Counted from the first letter of the stretch, positions 44,727 through 53,964 are shown. The stretch is 64,000 nucleotides of DNA from JBGAPI01 sp044221335 (GCA_044221335.1 JBGAPI010000007.1:83555-147554); one strand, 5' to 3'. The notes: generated from the sequence alone by a model not told the origin. A program made the numbers and translations.

Positions 44727-44756
44727 GGGCCCAGGGTATAGGGCCCAGGGCCCGGA
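44727..44756 (+). repeat. heptad repeat (GGGCCCA, GGGTATA, GGGCCCA, GGGCCCG)
   Basis: Four 7-bp units in exact register, related to the arrays at 36268 and 56261 but without a CATTGCGAG element beside them. Confidence 0.65.
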
Positions 44757-44819
44757 TGGACCGGCGACATGCCATTCGTCGTTCGCCGGATCGAGCGAAT
44801 CGACGGGCCGCAGCCGTCC

Positions 44820-44894
44820 AGGGTGCGCCTCGGCGCACCGGCCGTACGACGATTCAACCGGCGAAACGGTGGCGGCGGCCAGTGGCCGCCCTAC
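44820..44894. repeat. two REP-like palindromes, the second supplying the grxC stop
   Basis: The first at 44820-44839 is AGGGTGCGCC, T, CGGCGCACC (plus orientation). The second at 44872-44894 is minus orientation: GTAGGGCGGCCACT then GGCCGCC. Its TAG (44891-44893) is the grxC stop. Confidence 0.75.
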
Positions 44895-45148
44895 GTCGCG
44901 AGCAGTTCGGCCAGTCCTCCGCTGCGCTCCAGCGCCACCAGATCGTCGTATCCGCCGACATGGCGGCCGTTGATGAAGATCTGCGGCACCGTCCGGCGAT
45001 TGCCGCTGCGCTGGAGCATCTCGTCGCGGCGGGCAGGATCGCGGTCGATCCGGATCTCCTCGTAGCTGCAGCCGCGCGCGACGAGGAAGTTCTTGGCGGC
45101 GACGCAGTAGCCGCAGACGCCCGTGGTGTAGATCTCGGCCTTGCTCAT
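44891..45148 (-). CDS. grxC: glutaredoxin 3-type
   Basis: An 85-residue dithiol glutaredoxin: active site C12-G-Y-C15, then RRTVPQIFINGRHVGGYDDLVALERSG with the cis-Pro and the glutathione-binding GGYDD. The active-site residue pair GY instead of PY is a small departure from the usual CPYC. Likely reduces protein disulfides and glutathionylated proteins in the cytoplasm. The stop is a REP-embedded TAG. Confidence 0.93.
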   Translation of the reverse strand: MSKAEIYTTGVCGYCVAAKNFLVARGCSYEEIRIDRDPARRDEMLQRSGNRRTVPQIFINGRHVGGYDDLVALERSGGLAELLAT

Positions 45149-45173
45149 GGCGGGAAAGTGCGGCTCGTCGGGT

Positions 45174-45521
45174 TCAAATGCAAGTGGCGGGCTTGGGCAG
45201 CCCGGCATAGCGGCTGGCCTGTTTCGCCGGACCGTCGGGGAACAGCCGATACAGATAACGGCTGCCGGAGCGCTCGGGTCCGAAACGCTCGGCCAGAGCT
45301 TTCACCAGCAGGCGCATCGGCGGCGACAGTTCATAGCGCTCATAGTATTCACGCAGGAACTGAATGACGTCGAAGTGGGCCTCGCCGAGCGCGATGCCGT
45401 CGGCGGCGGCGAGGTGGCGCGCGAGCTCCGCGCTCCACTGCCGGCGGTCGCGCAGGTAGCCCTGGGCGTCGGTGGCGATGCGCGTGCCGCCGAAGTCGAT
45501 CACGGGGTCCGCGTCGCTCAT
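45174..45521 (-). CDS. tusE: TusE/DsrC-family sulfur carrier
   Basis: A 115-residue protein ending GLPKPATCI, with the sulfur-carrying Cys114 penultimate as in all TusE/DsrC proteins. The second Cys of DsrC (11 residues before the last) is Ser here, which favours TusE, the carrier for tRNA 2-thiouridine synthesis, over the sulfite-reductase partner DsrC. The ATG at 45521 overlaps the tusB stop by 4 bp. It is the final gene of tusD-C-B-E. Confidence 0.92.
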   Translation of the reverse strand: MSDADPVIDFGGTRIATDAQGYLRDRRQWSAELARHLAAADGIALGEAHFDVIQFLREYYERYELSPPMRLLVKALAERFGPERSGSRYLYRLFPDGPAKQASRYAGLPKPATCI

Positions 45522-45805
45522 CGGCACAGCACCTGCTGGGGATGGGCGACGGCGAGATCGACCCACGCAGCATCGTCGATCGCCACCACGCCCGTCCGCA
45601 GGGCCGCGTCCGCCAGCCCCAGCGCGGCAAGATCGGCCGCCAGCACGTAGCGCGCACAGGCGAGCCCGTCGAGCGGCGTGCCGCGACGATCGCCGCGGCA
45701 GGCCAGCGCCGCCGCTGCACCGGCGAGCAGCACGGCGTCGCCGCCGCCGGCGGTCGACGGCAGGGCCTGGGCGGCGAGGTCGGGATGCAGGACGAGATAC
45801 AGCAT
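45518..45805 (-). CDS. tusB: sulfur relay protein TusB (DsrH-like)
   Basis: A 95-residue DsrH-family subunit (MLYLVLHPDLAAQALPS ... ADLAALGLADAALRTGVVAID). It forms the TusBCD heterohexamer that accepts persulfide from TusA and passes it on to TusE. The family is weakly conserved; the call rests on its place between tusC and tusE, its length and the C-terminal DAAWVDLAVAHPQQVLCR pattern. It starts 5 bp after tusC ends. Confidence 0.8.
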   Translation of the reverse strand: MLYLVLHPDLAAQALPSTAGGGDAVLLAGAAAALACRGDRRGTPLDGLACARYVLAADLAALGLADAALRTGVVAIDDAAWVDLAVAHPQQVLCR

Positions 45806-45810
45806 GCGGC

Positions 45811-46167
45811 CTACAGGCTGATCACGGCGTCGGCCGCCCGCAGCGCGGCGGCGAGCGTGGCGCGGTCGACGGCACGCGGGGCATGCAGCAGGTCGGCTTC
45901 GGCGAGGCCGCGTTCGGCGAGCGCGGCGGCGTCGACCAGGAAGGTCTCCGCACCGTGCGCGAGCAGCGCGCCCAGGCCCGCGCTGCGCGCCTTCTGCAGG
46001 CTGGCCGCGGCGTCCTGGCCTCGGCGCAGCAGGAACACGCCGTCGTCGACGAACACGGCGCCGACTCTGCAGTCCATCGCCAGCGCCGCCAGCGCCGCGT
46101 CGAGGCCGTCGCGCAGCCGCTCGGCTTCGGCCGGGTTGCCCTGGAACACGAACAGCAGCCGTCGCAT
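45811..46167 (-). CDS. tusC: sulfur relay protein TusC (DsrF-like)
   Basis: A 118-residue DsrE/F-fold subunit: MRRLLFVFQGNPAEAERLRDGLDAALA, then VGAVFVDDGVFLL and the C-terminal ADAVISL strand. It pairs with TusB and TusD. It starts 2 bp after the tusD stop. Length agrees with E. coli TusC (119). Confidence 0.87.
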   Translation of the reverse strand: MRRLLFVFQGNPAEAERLRDGLDAALAALAMDCRVGAVFVDDGVFLLRRGQDAAASLQKARSAGLGALLAHGAETFLVDAAALAERGLAEADLLHAPRAVDRATLAAALRAADAVISL

Positions 46168-46169
46168 GC

Positions 46170-46514
46170 TCAGAACCCGACCAGGCGGTCGGCGCCATCG
46201 AGCGCCGCGTAGAACTGCGCCAGGCTGCCCGGACGCACCGCGGCCCGATCGGCCGCGACGACGCCGCGCCGCGCCGCGGCCGTGTGGCAGGCGAGCAGGC
46301 TCACGCCGTGCTCGGCGGACAGGCGCCGCCACTCGCGGTCGAGGTCGACCTCGTCGGCGCCGCGCTCGCCCGGCGCCAGCGCGAGCACGCCGTCCGCATG
46401 GAAGAAGACCTGGCGGATGGAATGCCCGCCGGCGAGCGCGGCCCGCGCGAAGCGCAGCGCCAGCGCGGCGCCGTGGCTGGACGGTGGCGACTGGATGAAC
46501 AGGGAGAAACGCAT
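46170..46514 (-). CDS. tusD: sulfur relay protein TusD (DsrE-like)
   Basis: A 114-residue subunit beginning MRFSLFIQSPPSSHGAALALRFARAAL. The sulfur-accepting Cys is in VSLLACHTAAARRGV at about residue 78, the position used in E. coli TusD. FFHADGVLAL and GADRLVGF complete the fold. It is the first gene of the run D-C-B-E and is divergent from the M48 protease with a 105-bp gap that probably contains both promoters. Confidence 0.9.
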   Translation of the reverse strand: MRFSLFIQSPPSSHGAALALRFARAALAGGHSIRQVFFHADGVLALAPGERGADEVDLDREWRRLSAEHGVSLLACHTAAARRGVVAADRAAVRPGSLAQFYAALDGADRLVGF

Positions 46515-46619
46515 GGATTCGGTGTGGAACGCGCCGCTAACGGAACTTCGCCTAGACTCGCCGATCGAAGCGGCGCGCGGCGGGAGCCGCGCTGCCGTAC
46601 ACCTTTCGGGAGAGCAGTC

Positions 46620-48161
46620 GTGCAACGGATTCTAACGGCGATCGCGGTGTCGGGGATTTGCGTGCTGGCGCGCGCCGAGCCGCCGCCGCCGCTGCCGGAG
46701 TTCGGCTCCTCCGCCGGCCAGCTGCTGTCGCCCGAGGAGGAGAAGCGCATCGGCCGTGGGCTGCTGCATGAGCTGCGCGGCCAGGACCAGATCCTCGACG
46801 ACCCGCTGATCGACGATTACCTGAACGACCTCGGCTTCCGCCTGGTCTCGGCGAGCGAGAAGCCCAATCCGGATTTCGTGTTCTTCACCGTGCGCTCGCC
46901 GCAGATCAACGCCTTCGCGGCGCCGGGCGGCTACATCGGCGTCAACACCGGGCTGATCGTGATGACCACCAGCGAGGACGAGCTCGCCGCCGTGCTCGGC
47001 CACGAGATCGCGCACGTCACCCAGCATCACCTGGTGCGCGCCTACGAGCGGATCAAGAACGCCAGCCTGCCGATCACGCTGGCGATCCTCGGCGCGCTGC
47101 TGGCGGCCAAGGGCGGCAACGGCGACGCCGCGCAGGCCGCGGTGATCACCGGCTCGGCGCTGCTGCAGCAGAAGGCGATCGACTTCACCCGCGAGAACGA
47201 GGCCGAGGCCGACCGCGTCGGCATCGGCACGATGGCGCGCGCCGGCTACGATCCCGTCGGCATGGCCGACGTGTTCGCGCGGATGGAAAAGACGCTGCGC
47301 TCCAACAACGGCGAGGCGCCGCCGGAATTCCTGCGCACCCATCCGCTGAATTCCACCCGGGTCAGCGAGGCACGGGCCCGCGCCACCGCCGCCGCCAGCG
47401 AGCGTGCGAAAAACCGGCCGCCGAGCGCGATCGACTTCGCCCTGGTGCGCGAACGCTCGCGCGTCCTCGGCTCCGACAATTCGGTCGATCTCGCCGACGA
47501 ATACAAGCGCCGGATCGAGCAGTCGCCGCAGCAGGCCGGCGATCCGGAACACTACGGGCTGGCGCTGGCGCTGATCCGCCAGGGACGCCCGGAGGCCGCG
47601 ATCCCGGTCCTGCGTCCGCTGGTCGAGCGCGTGCACCACGCCATCGCCTTCGACCTGGCGATGGCGGAGGCGGAGGAGGGGGCCGGCAAGCGCGGCGAGG
47701 CCCAGGCCCGGCTCGCCAAGCTCGCCAGCGACTTCCCGGACACCCGCGCGATCCAGCTCGCGTGGTCCGAGCTTGCCGTCCGCAGCGGCAAGGCGGCCGA
47801 CGCCAAGCAGGCGCAGCGCGCATTGCGGCCCCTGCTGGAGCGCAACCCGGAAGACGCCGCCCTGCAGCTGTCCTATGCGCGCGCCAGCGAGCTGTCCGGC
47901 GAGATCGTGCGCGCCGGCCAGGCCCACGCCGAGGTCGCGCTGCTGAACGGCCGGCTGGAGGACGCGCTGAACCAGCTGCGCGCCCTGCTGAAGCGCGACG
48001 ACATCGACTACTACCAGCGTGCCCGCATCGAGGCGCGGATCGAGGAAGTCACTCCCTACGCGCTGGAAGAGCGCCGCCGGCGGCTCAAGGAAAAGGAAGA
48101 CCGGCAGGAAAAGGGCGATCGGGCGGTCGCCGCGGGCACGGGATTCACGAGCCTGCAATAA
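46620..48161 (+). CDS. M48 family metallopeptidase with TPR (BepA-like)
   Basis: A 513-residue periplasmic protein starting with GTG at 46620 behind CGGGAGAGCA. The signal peptide ends near VLARA. The zinc site is H128-E-I-A-H132 with E194 in ENEAEAD; D198 completes ExxxD. The C-terminal 220 residues are TPR-like helices (PEHYGLALALIRQGRPEAAIPVL). The protein corresponds to BepA/YfgC, which degrades stalled outer-membrane proteins and helps LptD assembly. It is followed after 45 bp by phoB. Confidence 0.92.
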   Translation: MQRILTAIAVSGICVLARAEPPPPLPEFGSSAGQLLSPEEEKRIGRGLLHELRGQDQILDDPLIDDYLNDLGFRLVSASEKPNPDFVFFTVRSPQINAFAAPGGYIGVNTGLIVMTTSEDELAAVLGHEIAHVTQHHLVRAYERIKNASLPITLAILGALLAAKGGNGDAAQAAVITGSALLQQKAIDFTRENEAEADRVGIGTMARAGYDPVGMADVFARMEKTLRSNNGEAPPEFLRTHPLNSTRVSEARARATAAASERAKNRPPSAIDFALVRERSRVLGSDNSVDLADEYKRRIEQSPQQAGDPEHYGLALALIRQGRPEAAIPVLRPLVERVHHAIAFDLAMAEAEEGAGKRGEAQARLAKLASDFPDTRAIQLAWSELAVRSGKAADAKQAQRALRPLLERNPEDAALQLSYARASELSGEIVRAGQAHAEVALLNGRLEDALNQLRALLKRDDIDYYQRARIEARIEEVTPYALEERRRRLKEKEDRQEKGDRAVAAGTGFTSLQ

Positions 48162-48206
48162 TCCTGCGCTGCAATGTCGGAACGATGACAACGAAGCCCC
48201 GACGCC

Positions 48207-48896
48207 GTGCAGAAACACATCCTGATCGTTGAAGACGAACCGGCCATCCGCGACATGGTGGCCTTCGCGCTGACCCGCGCCGACCTGGTGCCGATGCATG
48301 CCGGCGACGTGCGCGAAGCCGAGCGGGTGATCGCCGAGCGCGTGCCCGACCTCATCCTGCTCGACTGGATGCTGCCGGGTACCTCCGGCCTCGAGTTCGC
48401 GCGGCGGTTGCGGCGCAACGAGAGCAGCCGCGATATCCCGATCATCATGCTGACCGCCCGCGGCGAGGAGCACGACCGGGTCAGCGGCCTCGACGCCGGG
48501 ATCGACGACTACGTCGTGAAGCCGTTCTCGGTGCGCGAGCTGGTGTCGCGGATCAAGGCGGTGCTGCGCCGCACGCTCGGCGAGACCATGGACGAGGCGA
48601 TCATCGCCGGCAGCCTCCGGATCGACGCCGCCGCGCACCGCGTCTACGCCGGCGACCAGTCGGTCGAGATCGGCCCGACCGAGTATCGACTGCTGCACTT
48701 CTTCATGACCCACGCCGACCGCGTCTATTCGCGCTCGCAACTGCTCGACCGCCTGTGGAGCGGCAGCAGCGAGGTCGAGGAACGCACCATCGACGTCCAC
48801 ATCCGGCGCCTGCGCAAGACTCTCGAGCCGCACGCCGCCGACGGCTACGTGCAGACCGTGCGCGGCGCCGGCTATCGCTTCTCGGTTTCGGTCTGA
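48207..48896 (+). CDS. phoB: phosphate regulon response regulator PhoB
   Basis: A 229-residue OmpR-type regulator with a GTG start. Receiver acidic pocket E9-D10-E11, phosphoacceptor D53 (LLDWMLPGTSG), switch residue in MLTARGEE and Lys in VVKPFSV. The winged-helix DNA-binding half ends YVQTVRGAGYRFSV. It activates Pho-regulon genes under phosphate limitation. phoR follows after 11 bp; the adjoining ppk1 and ppx genes are classical phosphate-storage partners. Confidence 0.95.
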   Translation: MQKHILIVEDEPAIRDMVAFALTRADLVPMHAGDVREAERVIAERVPDLILLDWMLPGTSGLEFARRLRRNESSRDIPIIMLTARGEEHDRVSGLDAGIDDYVVKPFSVRELVSRIKAVLRRTLGETMDEAIIAGSLRIDAAAHRVYAGDQSVEIGPTEYRLLHFFMTHADRVYSRSQLLDRLWSGSSEVEERTIDVHIRRLRKTLEPHAADGYVQTVRGAGYRFSVSV

Positions 48897-48907
48897 ACGC
48901 GCGCCCG

Positions 48908-50230
48908 ATGCGTCGACGCCTGCTGCAATCGCATGCCTGGCAGGTGTCGATCGGACGCCTGCTGGTCATGCTGCTGGCGGCCGCAGCGCTGGGCATGGCT
49001 CTCGGCCATTGGCGCGAGATGCTGATCGCCTGCCTGCTCGGCTACGGCATCTGGCAGCTCTACAGCCTGTATCGGATCCAGCGCTGGCTGACAGCGCGCC
49101 GCCGCAGCGCGCCGCCGCAGGAATGGGGAGTGCTCTCGGAGATGTCCGCCTACATCCATCGCCGCCTGGCCTCGGACCGCTCGCGCAAGCGCCGCCTGGT
49201 CGGCCTGCTGCGCGACTTCCGCGCGGCCGCCGCCGCGCTGCCGGACGGCGTCGTGGTGCTGCGCGCCGGCTCCGGCATCCTCTGGTTCAACGAGGCCGCC
49301 ACCCGCCTGCTGGGTCTCGGTACCCGCCATCGCGGCGGCGCGATCGAATCGGTGTTCACCGATCCGGCGGTGCAGGCCTGGCTCGCCGCCGGGCCGGGCA
49401 AGGAGCCGATGGTCGACGTGGCGGCGCCGGACGATCCCGCCACCCGACTCAGCCTGCGCCAGATCCGCTACCAGAAGGACCAGTGCCTGCTGGTGGTGCG
49501 CGACGTCACCCAGCTGATGCGGCTGGAGCAGGTGCGGCGCGACTTCGTCGCCAACGTCTCGCACGAGCTGCGCACCCCGCTGACCGTGCTGCACGGCTAT
49601 CTCGACCTGATGGAGCCGGAGGATGCGCCGCAATGGGCGCCGATGCTGGACGACATGCGCGGCCAGTCGAAGCGGATGACGCAGATCGTCGAGGACCTGC
49701 TGACGCTCTCCCGCCTCGAGGCCCCGAACGCGCTGCCCGACGAGCTCGTCCCGATGCGAGCGACCGTGAATACGCTGGAGCGCGAGGCGCAGGCGCTGTC
49801 GCGCGGCCGCCACCGGATCGTGGTGGAGGAGGTGGCCGCCTTCGACCTGCGCGGCGCCGCCAACTATCTGCACAGCGCCTTCTCCAACCTGGTCAGCAAC
49901 GCCGTGCGCTACACGCCCGACGGCGGCACCATCCGGATCCGCTGGAGCGCCACCCCCCGGGGCTGCACCTTCAGCGTCGCCGACAGCGGCAACGGCATCC
50001 CGGCGGAGCACCTGCCGCGTCTCACCGAGCGCTTCTACCGGGTCTCGACCAGTCGCTCGCGCGCCAGCGGCGGCACCGGGCTCGGGCTCGCCATCGTCAA
50101 GCACGTGCTGCACCTGCATCAGGCCGAACTGGCGATCGACAGCGAACTCGGGCGCGGCAGCACCTTCTCCGCCGTGTTCGGCGGGGAGCGGCTGGTGGCG
50201 GCGCGCGCGCCCACCAGCAGCGCCGCGTGA
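48908..50230 (+). CDS. phoR: phosphate regulon sensor histidine kinase PhoR
   Basis: A 440-residue membrane kinase. Two N-terminal helices (GRLLVMLLAAAALGMALG and MLIACLLGYGIWQLYSLY), a PAS region (VLRAGSGILWFNEAATRLLGL), then the HisKA motif NVSHELRTPL with H219. The ATPase part has NLVSNAVRYTP (N box), DSGNGIP (G1) and GGTGLGLAIV (G2). It phosphorylates PhoB in response to phosphate supply through the PstSCAB/PhoU system, which is not in this window. Confidence 0.95.
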   Translation: MRRRLLQSHAWQVSIGRLLVMLLAAAALGMALGHWREMLIACLLGYGIWQLYSLYRIQRWLTARRRSAPPQEWGVLSEMSAYIHRRLASDRSRKRRLVGLLRDFRAAAAALPDGVVVLRAGSGILWFNEAATRLLGLGTRHRGGAIESVFTDPAVQAWLAAGPGKEPMVDVAAPDDPATRLSLRQIRYQKDQCLLVVRDVTQLMRLEQVRRDFVANVSHELRTPLTVLHGYLDLMEPEDAPQWAPMLDDMRGQSKRMTQIVEDLLTLSRLEAPNALPDELVPMRATVNTLEREAQALSRGRHRIVVEEVAAFDLRGAANYLHSAFSNLVSNAVRYTPDGGTIRIRWSATPRGCTFSVADSGNGIPAEHLPRLTERFYRVSTSRSRASGGTGLGLAIVKHVLHLHQAELAIDSELGRGSTFSAVFGGERLVAARAPTSSAA

Positions 50231-50296
50231 CCGGCGATTGACGTGCGTCGCCGCGGGCCCACCGACTACCATGAACCGACCCCACCGGCCGCCGCG

Positions 50297-52366
50297 ATGA
50301 GCACGACCTCCGACCCCAGCCACTACTTCAACCGCGAGCTGTCGCAGCTGGCCTTCCAGTTCCGCGTGCTGGAGCAGGCGCGCGACACGTCGATGCCGCT
50401 GCTGGAGCGCCTGCGCTTCCTCTGCATCTCGGCCTCCAACCTCGACGAGTTCTTCGAGATCCGGGTCGCGGCGCTGCTGCAGCAGAAGCAGTTCGGCACG
50501 CCGGTGCCGACGCCCGACGGCACCAGCCCGACGCGCGCGCTGCAGCTGATCCGCGACCGCACCGTCGAACTGATCGACGAGCAGTACCGCCTGTGGAACA
50601 AGGTGCTGCGGCCGGCCCTGGAGACGCAGAAGATCCGCGTCCTGTCCCGCTCCGAACTCGATGCCCGCCAGCGCGCCTGGCTGAAGACCTACTTCGAGCG
50701 CGAGATCCTGCCGGTCCTGTCGCCGCTCGGCATCGATCCCTCGCATCCGTTCCCGCGGATCCTCAACAAGAGCCTCAACTTCGTGGTCTCGCTGTCCGGC
50801 CGCGACGCCTTCGGTCGCCAGGGCAACCTCGCGATCGTGCGGGTGCCGCGGCCGCTGCCGCGGGTGATCCGGCTGCCGGAGTCGCTGGGCACGGAACCGG
50901 GCATGGACTTCGTCACCCTGTCGGCGGTGCTGCAGGAATTCATGGAGGAGATCTTCCCCGGGATGAAGGTGAAGGGGGCCTACCAGTTCCGGGTGACGCG
51001 CAACTCCGAGCTGCTGGTCGACGAGGACGACGTCGAGAACCTGGCGCACGCGCTGAAGGACGAGCTCAAGGGCCGCGGCTTCGCCCGCGCCGTGCGGATC
51101 GAGGTCGCCGACAGCTGCCCGAAGGGGGTGCTGAAGTTCCTCTGCGACAACTTCGAGTTGTCCGAGACCGACGTGTTCCGCTGCAACGGGCCGGTGAACC
51201 TGTCCCGGCTGTCGATGCTGTACGACCTGATCGAGCGCGCGGACCTCAAGTTCCCGGGCTTCGTGCCGCAGGTCCACCCGGAGCTGCGCGATACCGAACA
51301 GATGTTCGCCCGGATCGGCACGCGCGACATGCTGCTGCACCACCCCTTCGATTCCTTCAGCTCGATCGTCGACCTGTTGCGCGAGGCTGCCGCCGATCCC
51401 AACGTGCTGGCGATCAAGCAGACGCTGTACCGCGCCGGCAACGACTCTCCGCTGGTCAATTCGCTGATCGACGCGGCGCGCAACGGCAAGGACGTCACCG
51501 TGGTGGTCGAGCTGCGCGCCCGCTTCGACGAGGAGGCCAACCTGCTGGTGGCCAACCGCCTGCAGGAGGCCGGCGTGCAGGTCGTCTACGGCGTGGTCGG
51601 CTACAAGTGCCACGCCAAGATGCTGCTGATCGTGCGGCGCGAGGCGGGGAAGCTGCGCCGCTACGTCCATCTCGGCACCGGCAACTACCACACCCGAACC
51701 TCCAAGCTGTACACCGACTACGGCCTCCTGACCGCGAACGCGGAGATCGGCGCCGACGTGCACTCGCTGTTCATGCAGCTGTCGGGCCTGTCGCCGGCGA
51801 TCAAGCTGAAGCGCCTGCTCGCGTCGCCGTTCACGCTGCACATGACGCTGCTGGCGAAGATCGAGCGCGAGGCCGGGCTCGCCCGCCGCGGCAAGCCGGC
51901 GCGGATCATCGCCAAGATCAATCATCTCAACGAGGCGCGGGTGATCGACGCGCTCTATGCCGCCTCCGGGGCGGGAGTGAAGATCGACCTGATCGTGCGT
52001 GGCACCTGCGCGCTGCGCCCCGGCGTCAAGGGGCTGTCGGAGAACATCCAGGTGCGCTCGATCGTCGGGCGCTTCCTCGAGCACACCCGCGTCTACTGGT
52101 TCGCCAACGACGGCGCCAGCGAGATCTGGTGCGCCAGTGCCGACTGGCTGGAGCGCAACCTGCTGCGCCGGATCGAGGTCTGCTTCCCGATCCTCGACGA
52201 GGAGCTGGCCCGGCGGGTCTACGAGGAGGAACTGGAGAACTACCTCGGCGACAACACCCAGTCGTGGCAGCTCGGTGCCGAGGGCACGTACACTCGGAGG
52301 CTGCCCGAGGGAGACGAGATGCCGCACTCCGCGCAGGGCTTCCTGATGTCCCGCAGCCAGGGCTGA
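50297..52366 (+). CDS. ppk1: polyphosphate kinase 1
   Basis: A 689-residue enzyme making polyphosphate from ATP. The start MSTTSDPSHYFNRELSQLAFQ at 50297 matches family N-termini; an upstream in-frame ATG adds 18 unconserved residues. SNLDEFFEIRVA lies in the N-terminal domain, the phospho-accepting His is H439 in KCHAKMLLI, and HLGTGNYHTRTSKLYTD and DWLERNLLRRIEV are C-terminal signature segments. It lies 66 bp after phoR and 4 bp before ppx. Confidence 0.97.
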   Translation: MSTTSDPSHYFNRELSQLAFQFRVLEQARDTSMPLLERLRFLCISASNLDEFFEIRVAALLQQKQFGTPVPTPDGTSPTRALQLIRDRTVELIDEQYRLWNKVLRPALETQKIRVLSRSELDARQRAWLKTYFEREILPVLSPLGIDPSHPFPRILNKSLNFVVSLSGRDAFGRQGNLAIVRVPRPLPRVIRLPESLGTEPGMDFVTLSAVLQEFMEEIFPGMKVKGAYQFRVTRNSELLVDEDDVENLAHALKDELKGRGFARAVRIEVADSCPKGVLKFLCDNFELSETDVFRCNGPVNLSRLSMLYDLIERADLKFPGFVPQVHPELRDTEQMFARIGTRDMLLHHPFDSFSSIVDLLREAAADPNVLAIKQTLYRAGNDSPLVNSLIDAARNGKDVTVVVELRARFDEEANLLVANRLQEAGVQVVYGVVGYKCHAKMLLIVRREAGKLRRYVHLGTGNYHTRTSKLYTDYGLLTANAEIGADVHSLFMQLSGLSPAIKLKRLLASPFTLHMTLLAKIEREAGLARRGKPARIIAKINHLNEARVIDALYAASGAGVKIDLIVRGTCALRPGVKGLSENIQVRSIVGRFLEHTRVYWFANDGASEIWCASADWLERNLLRRIEVCFPILDEELARRVYEEELENYLGDNTQSWQLGAEGTYTRRLPEGDEMPHSAQGFLMSRSQG

Positions 52367-52370
52367 CCGA

Positions 52371-53876
52371 ATGCCGACGACCGAGATCAAGGAAGGCGAC
52401 TCGCTGGCCGCGGTCGATCTCGGCTCCAACAGCTTCCATCTGGTCGTGGCGCGCTACGAGCACGGCCAGGCGCGGATCATCGACCGTCTGCGCGAGCCGG
52501 TGCGGCTCGCCTTCGGCCTCGACGCGCACGGCAACCTCTCGCCCGAGCGGCTGCGCCGGGCGCTGGCCTGCCTCGCGCGCTTCGGCCAGCGGCTGTCGGC
52601 GGTGCCGGAGGCGCGGGTGCGCGCGGTGGCGACGCAGAGCGTGCGCAAGCTCGCCAACCCGCGCGGCTTCCTGATGACGGCGGAGACGGCGCTCGGCCAT
52701 CCGATCGAGGTCGTGTCCGGCCGCGAGGAGGCGCGCCTGATCTACCTCGGCGTCGGCCGCGACCTGCCCAATCCGACCCTGCGCCGGCTGGTGGTCGACA
52801 TCGGCGGCGGCAGCACCGAGTTCATCATCGGCCAGGGCGGCCAGCCGCTGGAGATGGAGAGCCTGCAGGTCGGCTGCATCGCCAGCACGCGCCGCTTCTT
52901 CGACGGCGATCGCATCTCGCGCAAGCGCTGGCAGCGCGCGCAGACCGAGATCGGCGTCGAGCTGCAGCAGTTCGCCGAGGCTTTCCGCCAACTGGGCTGG
53001 AGCGAGGTCATCGGATCGTCCGGCACCGCCAAGTCGCTGGCCGCGGTCGGCCTTGCGCTGGGGCATGGCGACGAGCTCACCCGCGAGGCGCTCGATGACA
53101 TCCGCGAGCGGCTGATCGCCGGCCGTTCGATGGAAACGATCGAGCTGCCCGGCCTGTCCGACGATCGCCGCCCGATCTTCGTCGGCGGTGCCGCGGTGAT
53201 GACCGCGGTGTTCGACGGGCTGGGCCTGAAGTCGATGCGGATCGCCGAGACCGCGATGCGCGAGGGCCTGATCTACGACCTGCTCGGCCGCGTCGAACAC
53301 ACCGACCCGCGCCAGGCCTCGATCGATGCGATGGCGCGGCGCTACGGTGTCGACGACGCCCAGACCCGGCGGGTCGAATCGATCGCGCTGGCGCTGTTCG
53401 ACGAGGTCGCGACCGACTGGGAACTGTCCGACGAGCATCGCGACTGGCTGGCCTGGAGCGTCCGCGCCCACGAGATCGGCCTCGCGATCGCGCACAGCCA
53501 GTACCAGCAGCACGGTGCCTACCTGATCGCCAACAGCGACCTGCCGGGCTTCTCGCGGCAGGAGCAGGCGGCGCTGTCGCTGATCGTGCGCGGCCACCGG
53601 CGCGCGCTGTCGAAGGCCGACTTCGGCGGTCTCGCGCCGCGGATCGCGCGTCCGGCGTTCCGGATCACCGTGCTGCTGCGGCTCGCCGCGCTGCTCTGCC
53701 GGTCGCGCAGCGCCGAGGCGCTGCCGCCGGTGCACCTCGACGCGGACGAGCGCGGACTGCACCTGCACCTGCCGCAGCTGTGGCTGGACGCCCACCCGCT
53801 CACGCGGGCCGATCTCGCGCAGGAGCGCAAGCAGCTGGCGGCGGCGGGAGTGCGCTTGCTGCTCGAGCCGAACTGA
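52371..53876 (+). CDS. ppx: exopolyphosphatase / pppGpp phosphohydrolase
   Basis: A 501-residue Ppx/GppA phosphatase. AVDLGSNSFHLVVARYEHGQ is the first ATPase-fold phosphate motif, REEARLIYLGVG follows with the catalytic Glu, VVDIGGGSTEFIIGQ is the second motif, and the helical C-terminal HD-like domain follows. It degrades polyphosphate built by the adjacent Ppk1. The pairing with phoBR ties storage and release to phosphate limitation. Confidence 0.95.
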   Translation: MPTTEIKEGDSLAAVDLGSNSFHLVVARYEHGQARIIDRLREPVRLAFGLDAHGNLSPERLRRALACLARFGQRLSAVPEARVRAVATQSVRKLANPRGFLMTAETALGHPIEVVSGREEARLIYLGVGRDLPNPTLRRLVVDIGGGSTEFIIGQGGQPLEMESLQVGCIASTRRFFDGDRISRKRWQRAQTEIGVELQQFAEAFRQLGWSEVIGSSGTAKSLAAVGLALGHGDELTREALDDIRERLIAGRSMETIELPGLSDDRRPIFVGGAAVMTAVFDGLGLKSMRIAETAMREGLIYDLLGRVEHTDPRQASIDAMARRYGVDDAQTRRVESIALALFDEVATDWELSDEHRDWLAWSVRAHEIGLAIAHSQYQQHGAYLIANSDLPGFSRQEQAALSLIVRGHRRALSKADFGGLAPRIARPAFRITVLLRLAALLCRSRSAEALPPVHLDADERGLHLHLPQLWLDAHPLTRADLAQERKQLAAAGVRLLLEPN

Positions 53877-53902
53877 CGCCGTGGCTTGCGTGCGCGACGT
53901 CT

Positions 53903-53964
53903 GTGGCAGCGACGTCCGTCGCGAAGGCGAGACGCTGCGCGATCGCGACTGACGTCGCTCCCAC
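53903..53964. repeat. imperfect inverted repeat (GTGGGAGCGACGTC type)
   Basis: The left arm at 53903-53924 and right arm at 53943-53964 match 20 of 22 as reverse complements (GTGGCAGCGACGTCCGTCGC versus GTGGGAGCGACGTCAGTCGC). It lies between ppx and the next gene. The ACTGACGTCGCTC core recurs at 6207. Confidence 0.7.
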
